This document shows positions 51,556 to 61,390 of a stretch of DNA of 64,000 nt, piece by piece. This DNA is from Lysobacterales bacterium (GTDB lineage: Bacteria; Pseudomonadota; Gammaproteobacteria; Xanthomonadales; Rhodanobacteraceae), in assembly GCA_016707485.1 (NCBI GenBank), contig JADJHN010000003.1, forward strand, positions 709,447-773,446. Direction: 5' to 3'. The position numbers and the translations under genes are program-made. The notes beneath the pieces were generated by a model. The model was not told where the DNA came from and made no database searches. It worked only from the letters and a program-made list of their open reading frames with translations. The stretch's first letter is position 1. Every line of letters begins with the position of its first letter.

Positions 51556-53484
51556 ATGACATCCAACCAGGCACTCCTGCGCTCCCGTATTCCTGTTGTC
51601 GGAATGCTTGCGTTATGCGTACTCGCCTACTGGGCAAGCCTTGGTGGTGGTTTTCTCTTCGATGACTACTACAACCTGGTCGACAATGCCGCGCTGCGCG
51701 CGATCGGCACACCCGCGCAAGACTGGATTGCCGTCCTCTTTTCCTCCGCAGCCGGTTTGTTTCGTCGACCGCTCAGCATGTTGACCTTTGGCTTGAATGT
51801 CTCCGCCTTCGGCATGAATCCGTGGGCCTTCAAGGCCATGAATCTCGGCATTCACCTGGGCAACGGGCTGCTTGTCTATGCGCTGGGCATTCATCTTGCC
51901 GAACGGTGGGTAACCCGGGGTGGCCACAAAGGGATACCCGACGCGCGCATGCTGGCATGGATTGCTGCTGCCATATGGCTGTTGCATCCGCTGCACATGA
52001 GCGGTGTCGCCTATATCGTCCAGCGCATGAATGAGTTGACCGCACTTTTCACGCTGGCAGGCCTGCTCGCGTATGCGGAGGCACGGGCTGCCATGCTTCG
52101 CGGCGAATCCGGACTGGCAAAAGGCTTGCTCGGCCTCATCGGATTCGGAATCCTCGCCGTGCTCAGCAAGGAAAACGGCGCATTGATCGTGGCTTTCGCC
52201 TGGGTCATCGAACTTTTCTGCTTTCGTTTCGAAACCTCGACCGTGCAGCAGCGGCGTGTCCTGAAGGGGTTTTTCTGGCTGACCATTGGCGTGCCTTTCG
52301 CGTTGCTGGCGATCTATCTCGCCACCCACCCGGATTGGTTCGCGAATGCCTATTCGATGCGGGAGTTCAGCGCCATCCAGCGCCTGCTCACCGAGCCCCG
52401 CATCCTTTGCGATTACCTGCTGTGGATCTTCATCCCCAATCCTGCATGGATGGGGATCTACCACGACGATATCGCCCTCTCGACTGGTCTGTTTGCACCC
52501 GTTTCGACCATCGTCTCGATCACTTTCCTGGTCGCGTTATGCGGTGTTGCCTGGATGCTTCGTCACCGCCATCCCGCACTCGCCTTTGGCGTCGCCTGGT
52601 TTCTTGTTGGCCACTCGATGGAATCGACGATCCTGCCGCTGGAATTGGTGTTCGAACATCGCAATTACCTGCCGATGAGCGGTTTGCTGCTGGGCGCGGT
52701 CTGCCTGGTGGGGCCTTGGCTGAATCAACGCATTCCGTCCAGGGCGAGTTACTTCGTCGCCCTGGCGATCATCCTCGCCTGTACCGGGCTCACCCTGCAT
52801 CGCGCAACCAATTGGGGCGATCCGCTGAGGCTGGCCTTGAGTGAGGCTGCCAACCATCCAGACTCGGCGCGCAATCAATACGCCGCCGGGCGCGCACTGG
52901 TCATCGCCGGAGCGCGTGAAGGCGACCGCGCAGACGGCGAACTGAAGGCCATTCCCTACTATGCCCGCGCCGCCGAGCTGGACAAGAACCAGATCCATGC
53001 GGCAACGGAACTGCTCCTGATCAAGGCAGGCCAGGCTGCGGTACCGGAATCGGAAATCGCCGAGCTTGCCGCTCGCCTCGGCCGCGTCAGGTACTCGTCC
53101 CTGCTCAATCCATTCATGGATTTGCTGGTCACCGCAAGCACGCAAAAGCTTTTCCTGGAACCTGACGACTTGGCTTTGCTGGTGAATGCCGCACTGCAGA
53201 ATCAAAACGTTTCGCCAATGGTGCGCGCCCGGATCAAGAACAACTACGCCGCTTACCTGTTCAATATGGCGCATGAGCAAAACCATGCAATCCAACTGGT
53301 CGAAGAAGCGGTCTCGGAAGATCCGACGAATCCCTACTATGAGATAAGCTTGGCGCAAATTGCCGTTGCCATGCGGCAACCCAACAAGGTACTTGAGCAC
53401 CTGCTCAACGCACAGCGATTGGACAAGACCCACGCTTATGCACAGGAAATTGCCACCATGCGCGCAGAGCTGCGAAAAGAATAA
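51556..53484 (+). CDS. TMTC/POMT-like membrane protein with TPR-like C terminus, candidate pilin glycosyltransferase
   Basis: A 642-residue protein with about ten or more membrane helices (1-430) and a soluble helical TPR-like part (about 435-642). The first luminal loop GGGFLFDDYYNLVDN carries the acidic pair typical of GT-C/TMTC-type O-mannosyltransferase-like proteins, and LFRRPLSMLTF plus HPLHMSGVAYIVQRMNELTA fit that family. Position directly after pilA suggests that it modifies the pilin, comparable to TfpO/TfpW-type enzymes; this is an inference. Its stop is followed by the glycan cluster. Confidence 0.72.
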   Translation: MTSNQALLRSRIPVVGMLALCVLAYWASLGGGFLFDDYYNLVDNAALRAIGTPAQDWIAVLFSSAAGLFRRPLSMLTFGLNVSAFGMNPWAFKAMNLGIHLGNGLLVYALGIHLAERWVTRGGHKGIPDARMLAWIAAAIWLLHPLHMSGVAYIVQRMNELTALFTLAGLLAYAEARAAMLRGESGLAKGLLGLIGFGILAVLSKENGALIVAFAWVIELFCFRFETSTVQQRRVLKGFFWLTIGVPFALLAIYLATHPDWFANAYSMREFSAIQRLLTEPRILCDYLLWIFIPNPAWMGIYHDDIALSTGLFAPVSTIVSITFLVALCGVAWMLRHRHPALAFGVAWFLVGHSMESTILPLELVFEHRNYLPMSGLLLGAVCLVGPWLNQRIPSRASYFVALAIILACTGLTLHRATNWGDPLRLALSEAANHPDSARNQYAAGRALVIAGAREGDRADGELKAIPYYARAAELDKNQIHAATELLLIKAGQAAVPESEIAELAARLGRVRYSSLLNPFMDLLVTASTQKLFLEPDDLALLVNAALQNQNVSPMVRARIKNNYAAYLFNMAHEQNHAIQLVEEAVSEDPTNPYYEISLAQIAVAMRQPNKVLEHLLNAQRLDKTHAYAQEIATMRAELRKE

Positions 53485-53687
53485 TCCAGCTCAATTCCTA
53501 ACAGATCCCCATTGCAGCCAGATTGATTTCCCTGCACCAGTTCGAACTACTCGGCCAAACCAACGAGAACGGGACCAGGATTTTCCACCGGATCCACAGA
53601 CGATATGAAAGTCGGCAAACGCTCAAGGTATCTGCTGGAATTCCCCGATGCATCCGGGCCCGACAGCTTCATCTGGATCACGCCCCG

Positions 53688-54863
53688 GTGAAAGTGATTC
53701 GCACGTCTGCTGATTTGGCAATCAATGGCGCTCCGCCGGCATTCGACGAGCCTTTGCACGTGGGTCGCCCCAACATTGGCGATCGCCAGGCATTCCTGGA
53801 TCGAGTCAGTCGGGTCCTCGACAACCAGTGGCTAACCAACAACGGCCCCATGGTGCAGGAGTTCGAGCAGCGCATCGCGGCGCATCTCGGCGTCAAACAC
53901 TGCGTGGCCATGTGCAATGGCACCATCGCGCTGGAAATCGCCATCCGTGCACTGGGGCTCGAAGGCGAAGTGATCATACCTTCGTGGACCTTCGTCGCCA
54001 CGGCACACGCACTCTACTGGCAAGGCATCACCCCGGTATTCGCCGACATCGACCCGGCCACGCACAACCTCGATCCCGCCGCTGTGCGACGCATGATCAC
54101 GCCAAGAACCACCGGCATTATCGGTGTGCACCTGTGGGGCGCGCCGCACCCATCGACGAATTGCAGACCATCGCCGACGAGCATGGCCTGAAGCTGATGT
54201 TCGATGCCGCGCACGCCTTTGGCAGTAGCTACAAGGGCCAGAGCATCGGGCGCTTTGGTGCCTGCGAAGTGTTCAGCTTCCACGCCACCAAGGCCTTCAA
54301 CACCATGGAAGGCGGTGCGGTTACCACCGACGACGACGACCTGGCCGAAGCCCTGCGCCTGATGCGCAACTTCGGCTTCAAGGGCTACGACAACGTCATC
54401 CATCCCGGCACCAATGGCAAGATGATCGAGGTGTGCGCGGCGATGGGGGCTTGCGAACCTCGGCAGCTTCAACGGCACCATCGAAGCCAACCGCCGCAAC
54501 CATGCCGCGTACAAGGCGGCACTGAAAAGCATCCCCGGCCTCTGTGTACTTGATTACGATCTGGCAGAACGCAACAGCCAACACTATGTGGTGCTGGAGA
54601 TCGGCGAAGAATGCCACGCAACTCGCGACGAGATCATTGCCGTGCTACACGCCGAAAACGTCCTTGCGCGCAAGTATTTCTGGCCCGGCTGCCACCGCAT
54701 GCAACCTTACCGCGATCTGTTTCCGCATGCGGGGTTGATGCTCCCGTGTTCACGGGATCTTGCGGAAAGGGTGATCGTGCTGCCCACTGGCGAATCACTT
54801 CATAACCACGCCGTTCAGACCATAGCTGCCACGTGCAGAATTGTTGCAAGTCGACAGAGATGA
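53688..54863 (+). pseudogene. DegT/DnrJ/EryC1 aminotransferase with two frameshifts
   Basis: Three consecutive frames together give a complete sugar aminotransferase of about 390 residues: VGRPNIGDRQAFLDRVSRVL, then LKLMFDAAHAFGSSYKGQSI and FSFHATKAFNTMEGGAV with the PLP lysine, then VLARKYFWPGCHRMQPY. One base is missing near 54140 (GGGGC before GCGCC) and one G too many lies in the five-G run at 54445-54449; the two cancel. The GTG at 53688 is the likely start. The enzyme would make an amino-dideoxy nucleotide sugar for the surface glycan. It overlaps the WbqC gene by 4 bases (ATGA). Confidence 0.85.
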
Positions 54864-55580
54864 TTGTCGCGATCATGCAGCCCTATTTTTTTCCCTATAT
54901 CGGTTATTTCCAGCTGATGCAGGTGGTGGACACGTTTGTGTTTTTCGACGATGTCCAATACATCGATCGAGGATGGGTGAACCGCAATCGGATCCCCCTT
55001 GACGACAAGTCGGCATGGTTAACCATGCCTGTCCGCAATGCCAGTCGCAGCCTTCCAATCAACCAGCGAGAATATCTTCTTGATGAGGGCGTCCGCACCA
55101 TCAAGCGGAAATTGCAGACTGTATATCGAACGATGGATGTTTCCGAGTCATTTAGAACCCATCAACACTCTGCTTGATTTCACGGATGCAAATGTCGCCC
55201 ACTTTAATGCCGAATCCCTGAGGGATATCGCCAAACGACTGGGCATAAGATGCCGCTTTGTCAATGCATCTGAAGTAATGAACAGCCAGGAAGGTCTGCG
55301 TGGAGAAGCACGTGTGCTGGAACTCTGCAAGCGGTTGCGGGCCCGCCACTTCATCAATCCCATCGGGGGCGTCGGCCTGTATACCCCAAGCCGGTTTGAT
55401 GACTCAGAGATCAAGCTGTCATTCTTCCGCACTACCGCACCGCCATCGAAAACGACAAGCGGGCCAATGCACTTTTCAATTATTGACCTAATGATGCGAC
55501 ATGGCATTCGCGGCTGTCGCAAATTGCTGACGAACCACGAAATCCTTCATCCGGCAATGGCACAGGAACTTCTCGTCTGA
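54860..55580 (+). pseudogene. WbqC-family protein with one frameshift
   Basis: The N-terminal part MIVAIMQPYFFPYIGYFQLM and VVDTFVFFDDVQYIDRGWVN is the WbqC (DUF2081-like) signature, and the C-terminal part (FTDANVAHFNAESLRDIAKRL, ARVLELCKRL) follows in another frame. The shift maps to a TTT run at 55151-55153. WbqC proteins occur in O-antigen clusters, usually next to a DegT aminotransferase as here; their chemistry is not settled. Confidence 0.8.
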
Positions 55581-55582
55581 AC

Positions 55583-56383
55583 ATGTGTACGAGCCATTTT
55601 ATAGGGATTCATGGCGCGCCACGCTCGGGCACATCTTGGCTTGGACAGCTTCTCAATAGCCATCCCGCTGTCAAATACTGCTATCAGCCGTTTTTCTCCT
55701 ATGCGTTTCGTGGCCGCGCAGACTTGTCAACGAATGCAAATGAATTGCGCACCCTGTTTGTTGAAATGCGCGATAGCAATGACGATTTCGTGAACCAATC
55801 AGGCAGCGCTCGCATCGCACGAAGCGCACCGTCGTTCGACAAATGCACGCCCACGCACCTGATCTACAAAGAAGTTCGCTTCCATCACCTGCTCCCTCAT
55901 TTCATGCGGGTCCTCCCGGATTTCAGGGCCATCGGCATCGTGCGCGATCCTCGCTTCATGCTGGCCTCTTGGTTTAATGCACCACGCGAATTCGACCCCA
56001 CCTGGACTCTTGAACGTGAATGGCGCAATGCCTCGCTGAAGAATCGCGGACTTGAAGAAAATTGGTATGGATTCACCCGCTGGGTCGAATTGACTAGGCT
56101 ATTCCTTCACCTGGAACAAACATACAGCGACCGGTTCACACTAATCCGTTATGAAGACTTGGTTAAAGACACGCTTGATTCTGTAAAGAGATTGATGGAC
56201 TTTTGCGGCCTCGCAATGACGAAACAAACGCGGAAATTCATCACCGCATCTACTTCAGTCAACGACGGCGACCCCTACGGAGTTTTTCGCTCTGGCCGCT
56301 CGGAGACAGTTACGCCTCCAAAGTGCAGATTGCATCCTGAAATCGTATCCGCGATCCAGCATGAACTGGCTGGAACTCCTTGA
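55583..56383 (+). CDS. PAPS-dependent sulfotransferase
   Basis: A 266-residue soluble protein with the 5'-phosphosulphate loop GAPRSGTSWLGQLL (about residues 10-23) and the 3'-phosphate-binding segment FRAIGIVRDPRFMLASWF, ending in the family pattern RYEDLVKDT. It is one of the few intact genes in this cluster. Its setting suggests sulphation of a surface polysaccharide sugar. It starts 3 bases after the WbqC stop and is in the same direction. Confidence 0.82.
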   Translation: MCTSHFIGIHGAPRSGTSWLGQLLNSHPAVKYCYQPFFSYAFRGRADLSTNANELRTLFVEMRDSNDDFVNQSGSARIARSAPSFDKCTPTHLIYKEVRFHHLLPHFMRVLPDFRAIGIVRDPRFMLASWFNAPREFDPTWTLEREWRNASLKNRGLEENWYGFTRWVELTRLFLHLEQTYSDRFTLIRYEDLVKDTLDSVKRLMDFCGLAMTKQTRKFITASTSVNDGDPYGVFRSGRSETVTPPKCRLHPEIVSAIQHELAGTP

Positions 56384-56534
56384 TCGTTTCATACTGAAAC
56401 TCGATACAGATAATGCACGAACGCTGATGTCTCCCGACTTCAGGGCCATGATCACATCATGGCGGCGCAATCGGCTTGGCCGAACCTATCGTAACCCGCT
56501 ATTTTCATCCTACCCGTGGTCGAAAAGAGCTTGA
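56361..56534 (+). CDS. Small uncertain ORF overlapping the sulfotransferase end
   Basis: 57 codons starting MNWLELLDRFILKLDTDNAR and ending SYPWSKRA. It overlaps the last 23 bases of the sulfotransferase in another frame. The sequence looks protein-like but matches no family I know; it could be a remnant or the start of a frameshifted gene. From 56535 to 56657 there is a distinctly AT-rich gap without a gene. Confidence 0.3.
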   Translation: MNWLELLDRFILKLDTDNARTLMSPDFRAMITSWRRNRLGRTYRNPLFSSYPWSKRA

Positions 56535-56657
56535 AGACTAGCTCCGTAGTTTTATACATCAGATTTTCAGAATACATTTTATTTCTAAATTACTCACAAC
56601 AAACCTTAATGGACACATGTTTAACCACTTGGCCAGTGTTATTGCAAAGAGACCGAA

Positions 56658-58124
56658 ATGCTGAAACGACGGGCATTCGAGGCAACTCTCTGGAGTGGCG
56701 TTGAGTAATGCTCCGTCAAGGACTGCAGTTTGCAGTCACCGTCATCCTCGCGCGCATTCTGGATCCATCCGAATTTGGTACGGTCGCCACGCTGGCTCTA
56801 TTCATTGCCATCGCAACTGTGCTGATGGATGGCGGCTTTTCGTTGGCTCTGTTGCAGCGTCAGGATATAACCCACGTCGACGAGTCAGCCGTCTTCTGGT
56901 TCAATCTTGTGATGGGTGGGCTCTTTTCCGCAGCACTGGCCCTCGCCGGTCCGGCACTCGCGATCTTTTTCGAATTGCCGGCACTACGCAGCTTGGCGCC
57001 TGTTCTCGGATTGACTGTATTCATTGCGAGCCTGGGGGCGATCCATGCAACCCTCATAAACAAGCGTCTGGAATTTCGCAAGCTGCTTGGTGTCAATGTC
57101 GTGGCGACCATTGCAGCGAGCGTAGTGGCGATTACACTCGCATTAGCAGGATTTGGGGTTTGGGCATTGGTGGCGCAGGCGCTGGTAATGGCAACGGTCA
57201 CGACTACAATGCTTTGGGTTGTTGGGGGCTGGCGGCCATCATGGGTTTTCAGTCGCGCTTCCGCGCGCAAGTTGTTCGGGTTCGGCGGTTACACTCTGGT
57301 TTCAAGCCTGCTTGACGCCGCATACACTCGTTTTTACACGGTAATCGTTGGTCGATGGTTTGGTACACGCGATCTAGGCTATTACAACAACGCCGATACC
57401 ACGCGTCAGATGCCAACACGTTTTGTCGGAGCAATCTTGCTGCGTGCTGCGTTACCGATGTTTGCCGAGGCGGCACAAAACCCCCAAAAGTTACGGCGCG
57501 GCCTGCAACTTTCAATCCGTGGCACCATGCTGATGAATGCACCACTGATGCTCGGCGGTGCCGCGCTGGCAGAACCTCTGGTGCGGGTGGTCTTCGGTTT
57601 ACGCTGGCTACCGGCAGCACCAATACTATCGGTGCTCTGTCTAGCCGGCGTTCTCTATCCGCTGCACGCACTAAATCTCCATGTGCTGCTGGCACAAGGT
57701 CATTCAAAGCGAATGTTTCATATCGAAGTGGCCAAGAAGATAATGGGGATCGCACTGATTGTGGCAGGCAGTTTCTTTGGCCTGATCGGAATTGCCTGGA
57801 GCCAGGTCGCTTTTTCAATATTGTCGCTTGCACTGAACACGCACTATTCGGGAAAATTTCTTGGTTACGGGCTCGTCGCGCAATCTCGCGACGTTTTACC
57901 CACGGTAGCCTTGGCGCTGGTAATGGCAGCGGTGGTAGCGGCCCTTGATCACTATTGGCCATGGGGAGACCCATGCCGCGATCCGCTTTGGTGTTCTCAT
58001 ATGTACCGGAGCCGTCTTTTTTATCGCCGGTGCAGCAGCACTGCGACTTGAAGCCTTCCGCGACGTGGCACTGATCCTTCAAAGCCGCTCAAGCCCACGA
58101 CATGGCGAAATGGGTGCGCTATAG
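56658..58124 (+). pseudogene. Wzx/RfbX-type O-antigen flippase with two frameshifts
   Basis: From 56658 the expected flippase N terminus MLKRRAFEATLWSGVE is read, then TAA; one base away the frame continues LRQGLQFAVTVILARILDPSE through 12-14 membrane helices to about 57965. There the frame reaches a false end at 58051, while the next frame gives the missing final helix (RFGVLICTGAVFFIAGAAAL) to TAG at 58122-58124. Indels thus lie at about 56703-56708 and in GGGGAGACCC (57962-57971). It belongs to the polysaccharide transporter (PST) family, which exports lipid-linked repeat units across the inner membrane. Confidence 0.82.
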
Positions 58125-58126
58125 AG

Positions 58127-59214
58127 ATGGGAAACGGAACCTCAGACGACATCGAAATCAGCGACTTTTCGCGGTTGCCTACGGCGCCCGTCGTGAGCGT
58201 TCAGATGTTGACGTACCAGCACGCGCCGTTCCTGGCCGAAGCGATCGACGGAGTACTCGCTCAGCGTACCGATTTTCCGATAGAACTGCTTGTTGCAGAC
58301 GATGCATCAAGTGACGGTACTGGCGATATCGCAAAGAGCTATCAGCGTGCACATCCTGAAATCGTGCGCGTCGTCACCGGCCCGACCAATATCGGCGTAC
58401 GCGCCAATCGTCGCCGAGTCGCTCGGCGAATTCGTGGCGAATTCGTTGCTTTTTTGCGAAGGCGACGACTATTGGATCGATCCGTTAAAGCTTCAGCATC
58501 AGGTCGATTACCTGCGCGCATCCCGAAGCAGGTGCGGTTCATACAGATTTCGATCATATCGTGATGCGTGGCGGTCACTGGCGATGCCTTAGGAATTTCC
58601 AGAAACACAGGCATGCAGACGGTGGGACTCCAACGGGACACGTGTTCTCGAATCTTTTGCGTGGCAGTTTCGTGCAGACGTGCACGCTCTGCGTTCGCGC
58701 AAATATCGATCGTGAGTTTCTCGCCAACTTTCTCAAGGACAGCTATCCAGTTGGTGACTGGCCTTTGTCCATCTTTGTTGCCGAGAAACACGATATCGGA
58801 TATCTACCGCGCTCGACAGCTGTATACAGACGCGTTGCAGGTTCAATGATGAACGCCGGGTGGGCGGGCCGCGCCTGCATCCACGCTGCATATATCCCCA
58901 TGATCGAGGATGTCTGCGCCCGCATGGGAGTGAACAACAGCGATCGTATCCAAGCGTTGAAGCCCCTATATCATGCATTGTTCTCATTGGCGCTGCTCGC
59001 TGGGGACTGGCCATTATTCGAGCAGTCAATCAAATGGCTTCAGGTGCATGACGAGTCATTCCTCTCACCATTGTCGCGACGCATCAAGTCCTGTATGGCG
59101 CGTTGTGCAGCCATTCGCAGGTTCTTCGTGATCAAGCATGAGGCCTCGATTGCGTTGGAAGAGTGGTGCCGGTATCGACCCGTTGCGAAGCAGTTGCGGC
59201 GAACTAAATCATGA
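58127..59214 (+). pseudogene. GT2 glycosyltransferase with two frameshifts
   Basis: It starts 3 bases after the flippase. The GT-A core is seen as VVSVQMLTYQHAPFLAEAID, IELLVADDASSDGTGDIA and CEGDDYWIDPLKLQHQVDYL (with the DxD-like acidic residues), then GAVHTDFDHI and NLLRGSFVQTCTLCVR. The frame is broken at the six-T run 58450-58455 and in a GC dinucleotide stretch at about 58513-58520. The last part (58561-59214) ends in a basic helical tail. It is a paralogue of the next gene. The sugar and acceptor are unknown. Confidence 0.82.
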
Positions 59215-60272
59215 CGGAGCTTGGCGAGGACAAAAACATCATTGACGTTTGCGATCTACGTACACTAGTGGAATATCCGGTCGCAAGTATCATCATGGCA
59301 ACCTACAATCAAGTAGATTTTCTGGCCGAGGCAGTTCAGGGGGTGATGAAGCAGATTGTCGACTTCCCTCTCGAACTCATCATCGGAGATGACTGTTCCA
59401 CGGACGGAACGTACACGTTGGCCCTGGACTTACAGCAAAAGCACCCGCGAACGATCCGAGTCATCACGGGCAATTTCAACGTCGGCCTGCTTTCAAATTA
59501 TGCCCGCCTGATCCGAGCCAGCCGAGGTGCGTTTATCGCCTCATGTGATGGGGATGACATGTGGATCGATCCCGGCAAACTGCAACGCCAAGTCGATCTG
59601 CTTCGACATAATGCCGACACCGGGGCAGTGCATACTGATTTTGACCACATCCTCTGGCGCCGTAATCGATGGCATCGGCTTGGGTCATTCCACAAGCAGT
59701 GGTACGACAAGCAACCAGTTCCACAAGGCCACGTCTTTTTCGGATTTGCTTCGACGAAATTTTATTCAGATCAGCACTGTGTGCTTCCGTGGCGAACTAG
59801 TACGCGCCAGTGTTGATAACGGCGCATTGCAGGGAGTTATTCGGTAAACGACTGGCCACTCTGTCTCCATGTGGCGGCTCTTAGCAGAATCGAGTATTTG
59901 CCCGAGTCGACCACACTCTATCGAAAAGAGTGGCTCGATCACGAACTCGGGATATGCGGCTCGCGTTCGCATGTTTGAGGGCCAAATCCGAATGATTGAG
60001 GATGTCTGCGACCATTTGCAGTCTCGCTTGCTGAAAGGACGAATGCACTCACACAGCTCTATCGGCCCATGTGGTCTGCGGCCTTATTCGCACGTGATGA
60101 CGTGACGTTCAATCGGGCTTTGAACTTGGCTGCGCAACAACGATCCTTCATATGCCAATTCCTGGCGAGCGCGCTTGTTGCCTTGGCTGGCAGCATCGCC
60201 AATTGCACGATATGTCCTGCAGAAAATCCAGAACCTACGCGTACTCTCAGGGAAGCCAGAGAATATCGATGA
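59211..60272 (+). pseudogene. Second GT2 glycosyltransferase with at least four frameshifts
   Basis: Overlaps the previous gene by 4 bases (ATGA). It starts MTELGEDKNIIDVCDLRTLV, with the GT2 core VASIIMATYNQVDFLAEAVQ, GDDCSTDGTY and SCDGDDMWIDPGKLQRQVDL, then GAVHTDFDHI as in the previous gene. The frame breaks in the five-T run 59736-59740, near 59840, about 59930-59960 and about 60040-60060. The expected continuation (NDWPLCLHVAALSRIEYLPE, GYAARVRMFEGQIRMIEDVC, LALNL-like helices) is found frame by frame to 60272. The two genes form a tandem paralogous pair. Confidence 0.78.
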
Positions 60273-61241
60273 TAGACAGGACTCAATCAGTACTTGCTGT
60301 CGTGGTTGCTTATCGACCGGATGTTGAGAGCCTCGTTCTTTTGCTGCGCGCTCTTGAGCCAAGTCGATGAGGCATTGATAGTCGACAATTCGCCTGCCGC
60401 CGAAGACGACGTACATGCGGCGATTGTCGGTTTCCCAGAATTGCTATCCTCATTAAGACTGCTTCGTGTCGGCAGCAATATCGGGATCGGTGCGGCACTT
60501 AACATCGGCATCCAGACGGCGATCGACGAGGGCTTCCGGAATATGTCTTGTTGAGCGACCAGGATAGCCTGCCCGCCCACGACATGACGGCGCAACTCGT
60601 GCGCGTTGCACGTGATTTGCTGGCTAATGGAGTACGCGTTGGATACGTGGGGGCCGCCTACGTCGACGGAATCACCGGGCATTCCTTCGGATTTCAGGTG
60701 CAGGGAAGCGGATCGATATTTCTACAGCACGCGTGCAGCAGACGCGGCCGATCCGTGGGTTGAAGTAATTACGGGGATTACGTCGGGATCATTGCATCCG
60801 TGCCGTGTGTTCGCCGATGTGGGCATGATGCGCGAGGATTGGTTCATCGACTATGTCGATACCGAATGGTTTCATCGCGCTCGTGCGCTGGGTTATCGCT
60901 TGTTCGGAACTCCACGTGCGGTGCTTGGCCACAGTCTTGGAGACCGCTCCTTTCGCGTCTGGTACGGGCGGTGGAGAAATTTCAGCGGCTATTCTCCACA
61001 ACGGCTGTACTACCGCTTCCGCAATTTCGTGTTGCTCATGCGCTGCGGTCATGTGCCTTCGCGTTGGAAGGTGCGTGCCTGTTGGTATTGGCTCGGAAAC
61101 GCCTATGCGTACTTGCTTTTCTCGCCCAATCGCTGGCAAAACCTGAAGTTCACCTGCCGTGGGCTGTGGGATGGATTGCGCGGTCGGGTCGGCAGCCTGG
61201 ATCCGCTCGCATCGACACCAGCGAGTCCCCGGAGATCTTGA
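60269..61241 (+). pseudogene. Rhamnosyltransferase-like GT2 gene with three frameshifts
   Basis: Starts MIDRTQSVLAVVVAYRPDVE, then EALIVDNSPAAEDD and GSNIGIGAALNIGIQTAIDE, then LLSDQDSLP, then the C-terminal FADVGMMREDWFIDYVDTEW and HSLGDRSFRVWYGRW, the order of dTDP-rhamnosyltransferases (RfbN/WsaE-like). The frames change near 60345-60365 (a GCGC stretch), about 60535-60548 and about 60715. The end overlaps the start of the methyltransferase gene (TGATG). Confidence 0.8.
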
Positions 61242-61390
61242 TGGCATTCCGCAAATTGCGCAGGCTCGCCTGCATATACCTGCCACTTCGACGGCGTTAT
61301 TGCGTGATTTGCTCGAGGCGTATTCATCGCTTTCTTCCTTATCGCGATGGCCTTGCCTCGGAAGCGCCATTAATGCGGGCGTTGAAGCTG
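61241..61390 (+). pseudogene. 5' part of a SAM methyltransferase gene, cut by an IS element
   Basis: Reads MAFRKLRRLACIYLPLRRRY then CVICSRRIHRFLPY and ALMRALKL-like residues (APLMRALKL), stopping at TAG inside the left IS end. The CxxC pair is the first half of the zinc-binding site whose second half (CPYCGAHDRERH) lies beyond the element. This is the N terminus of a class I methyltransferase of the surface-glycan type. Confidence 0.75.
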
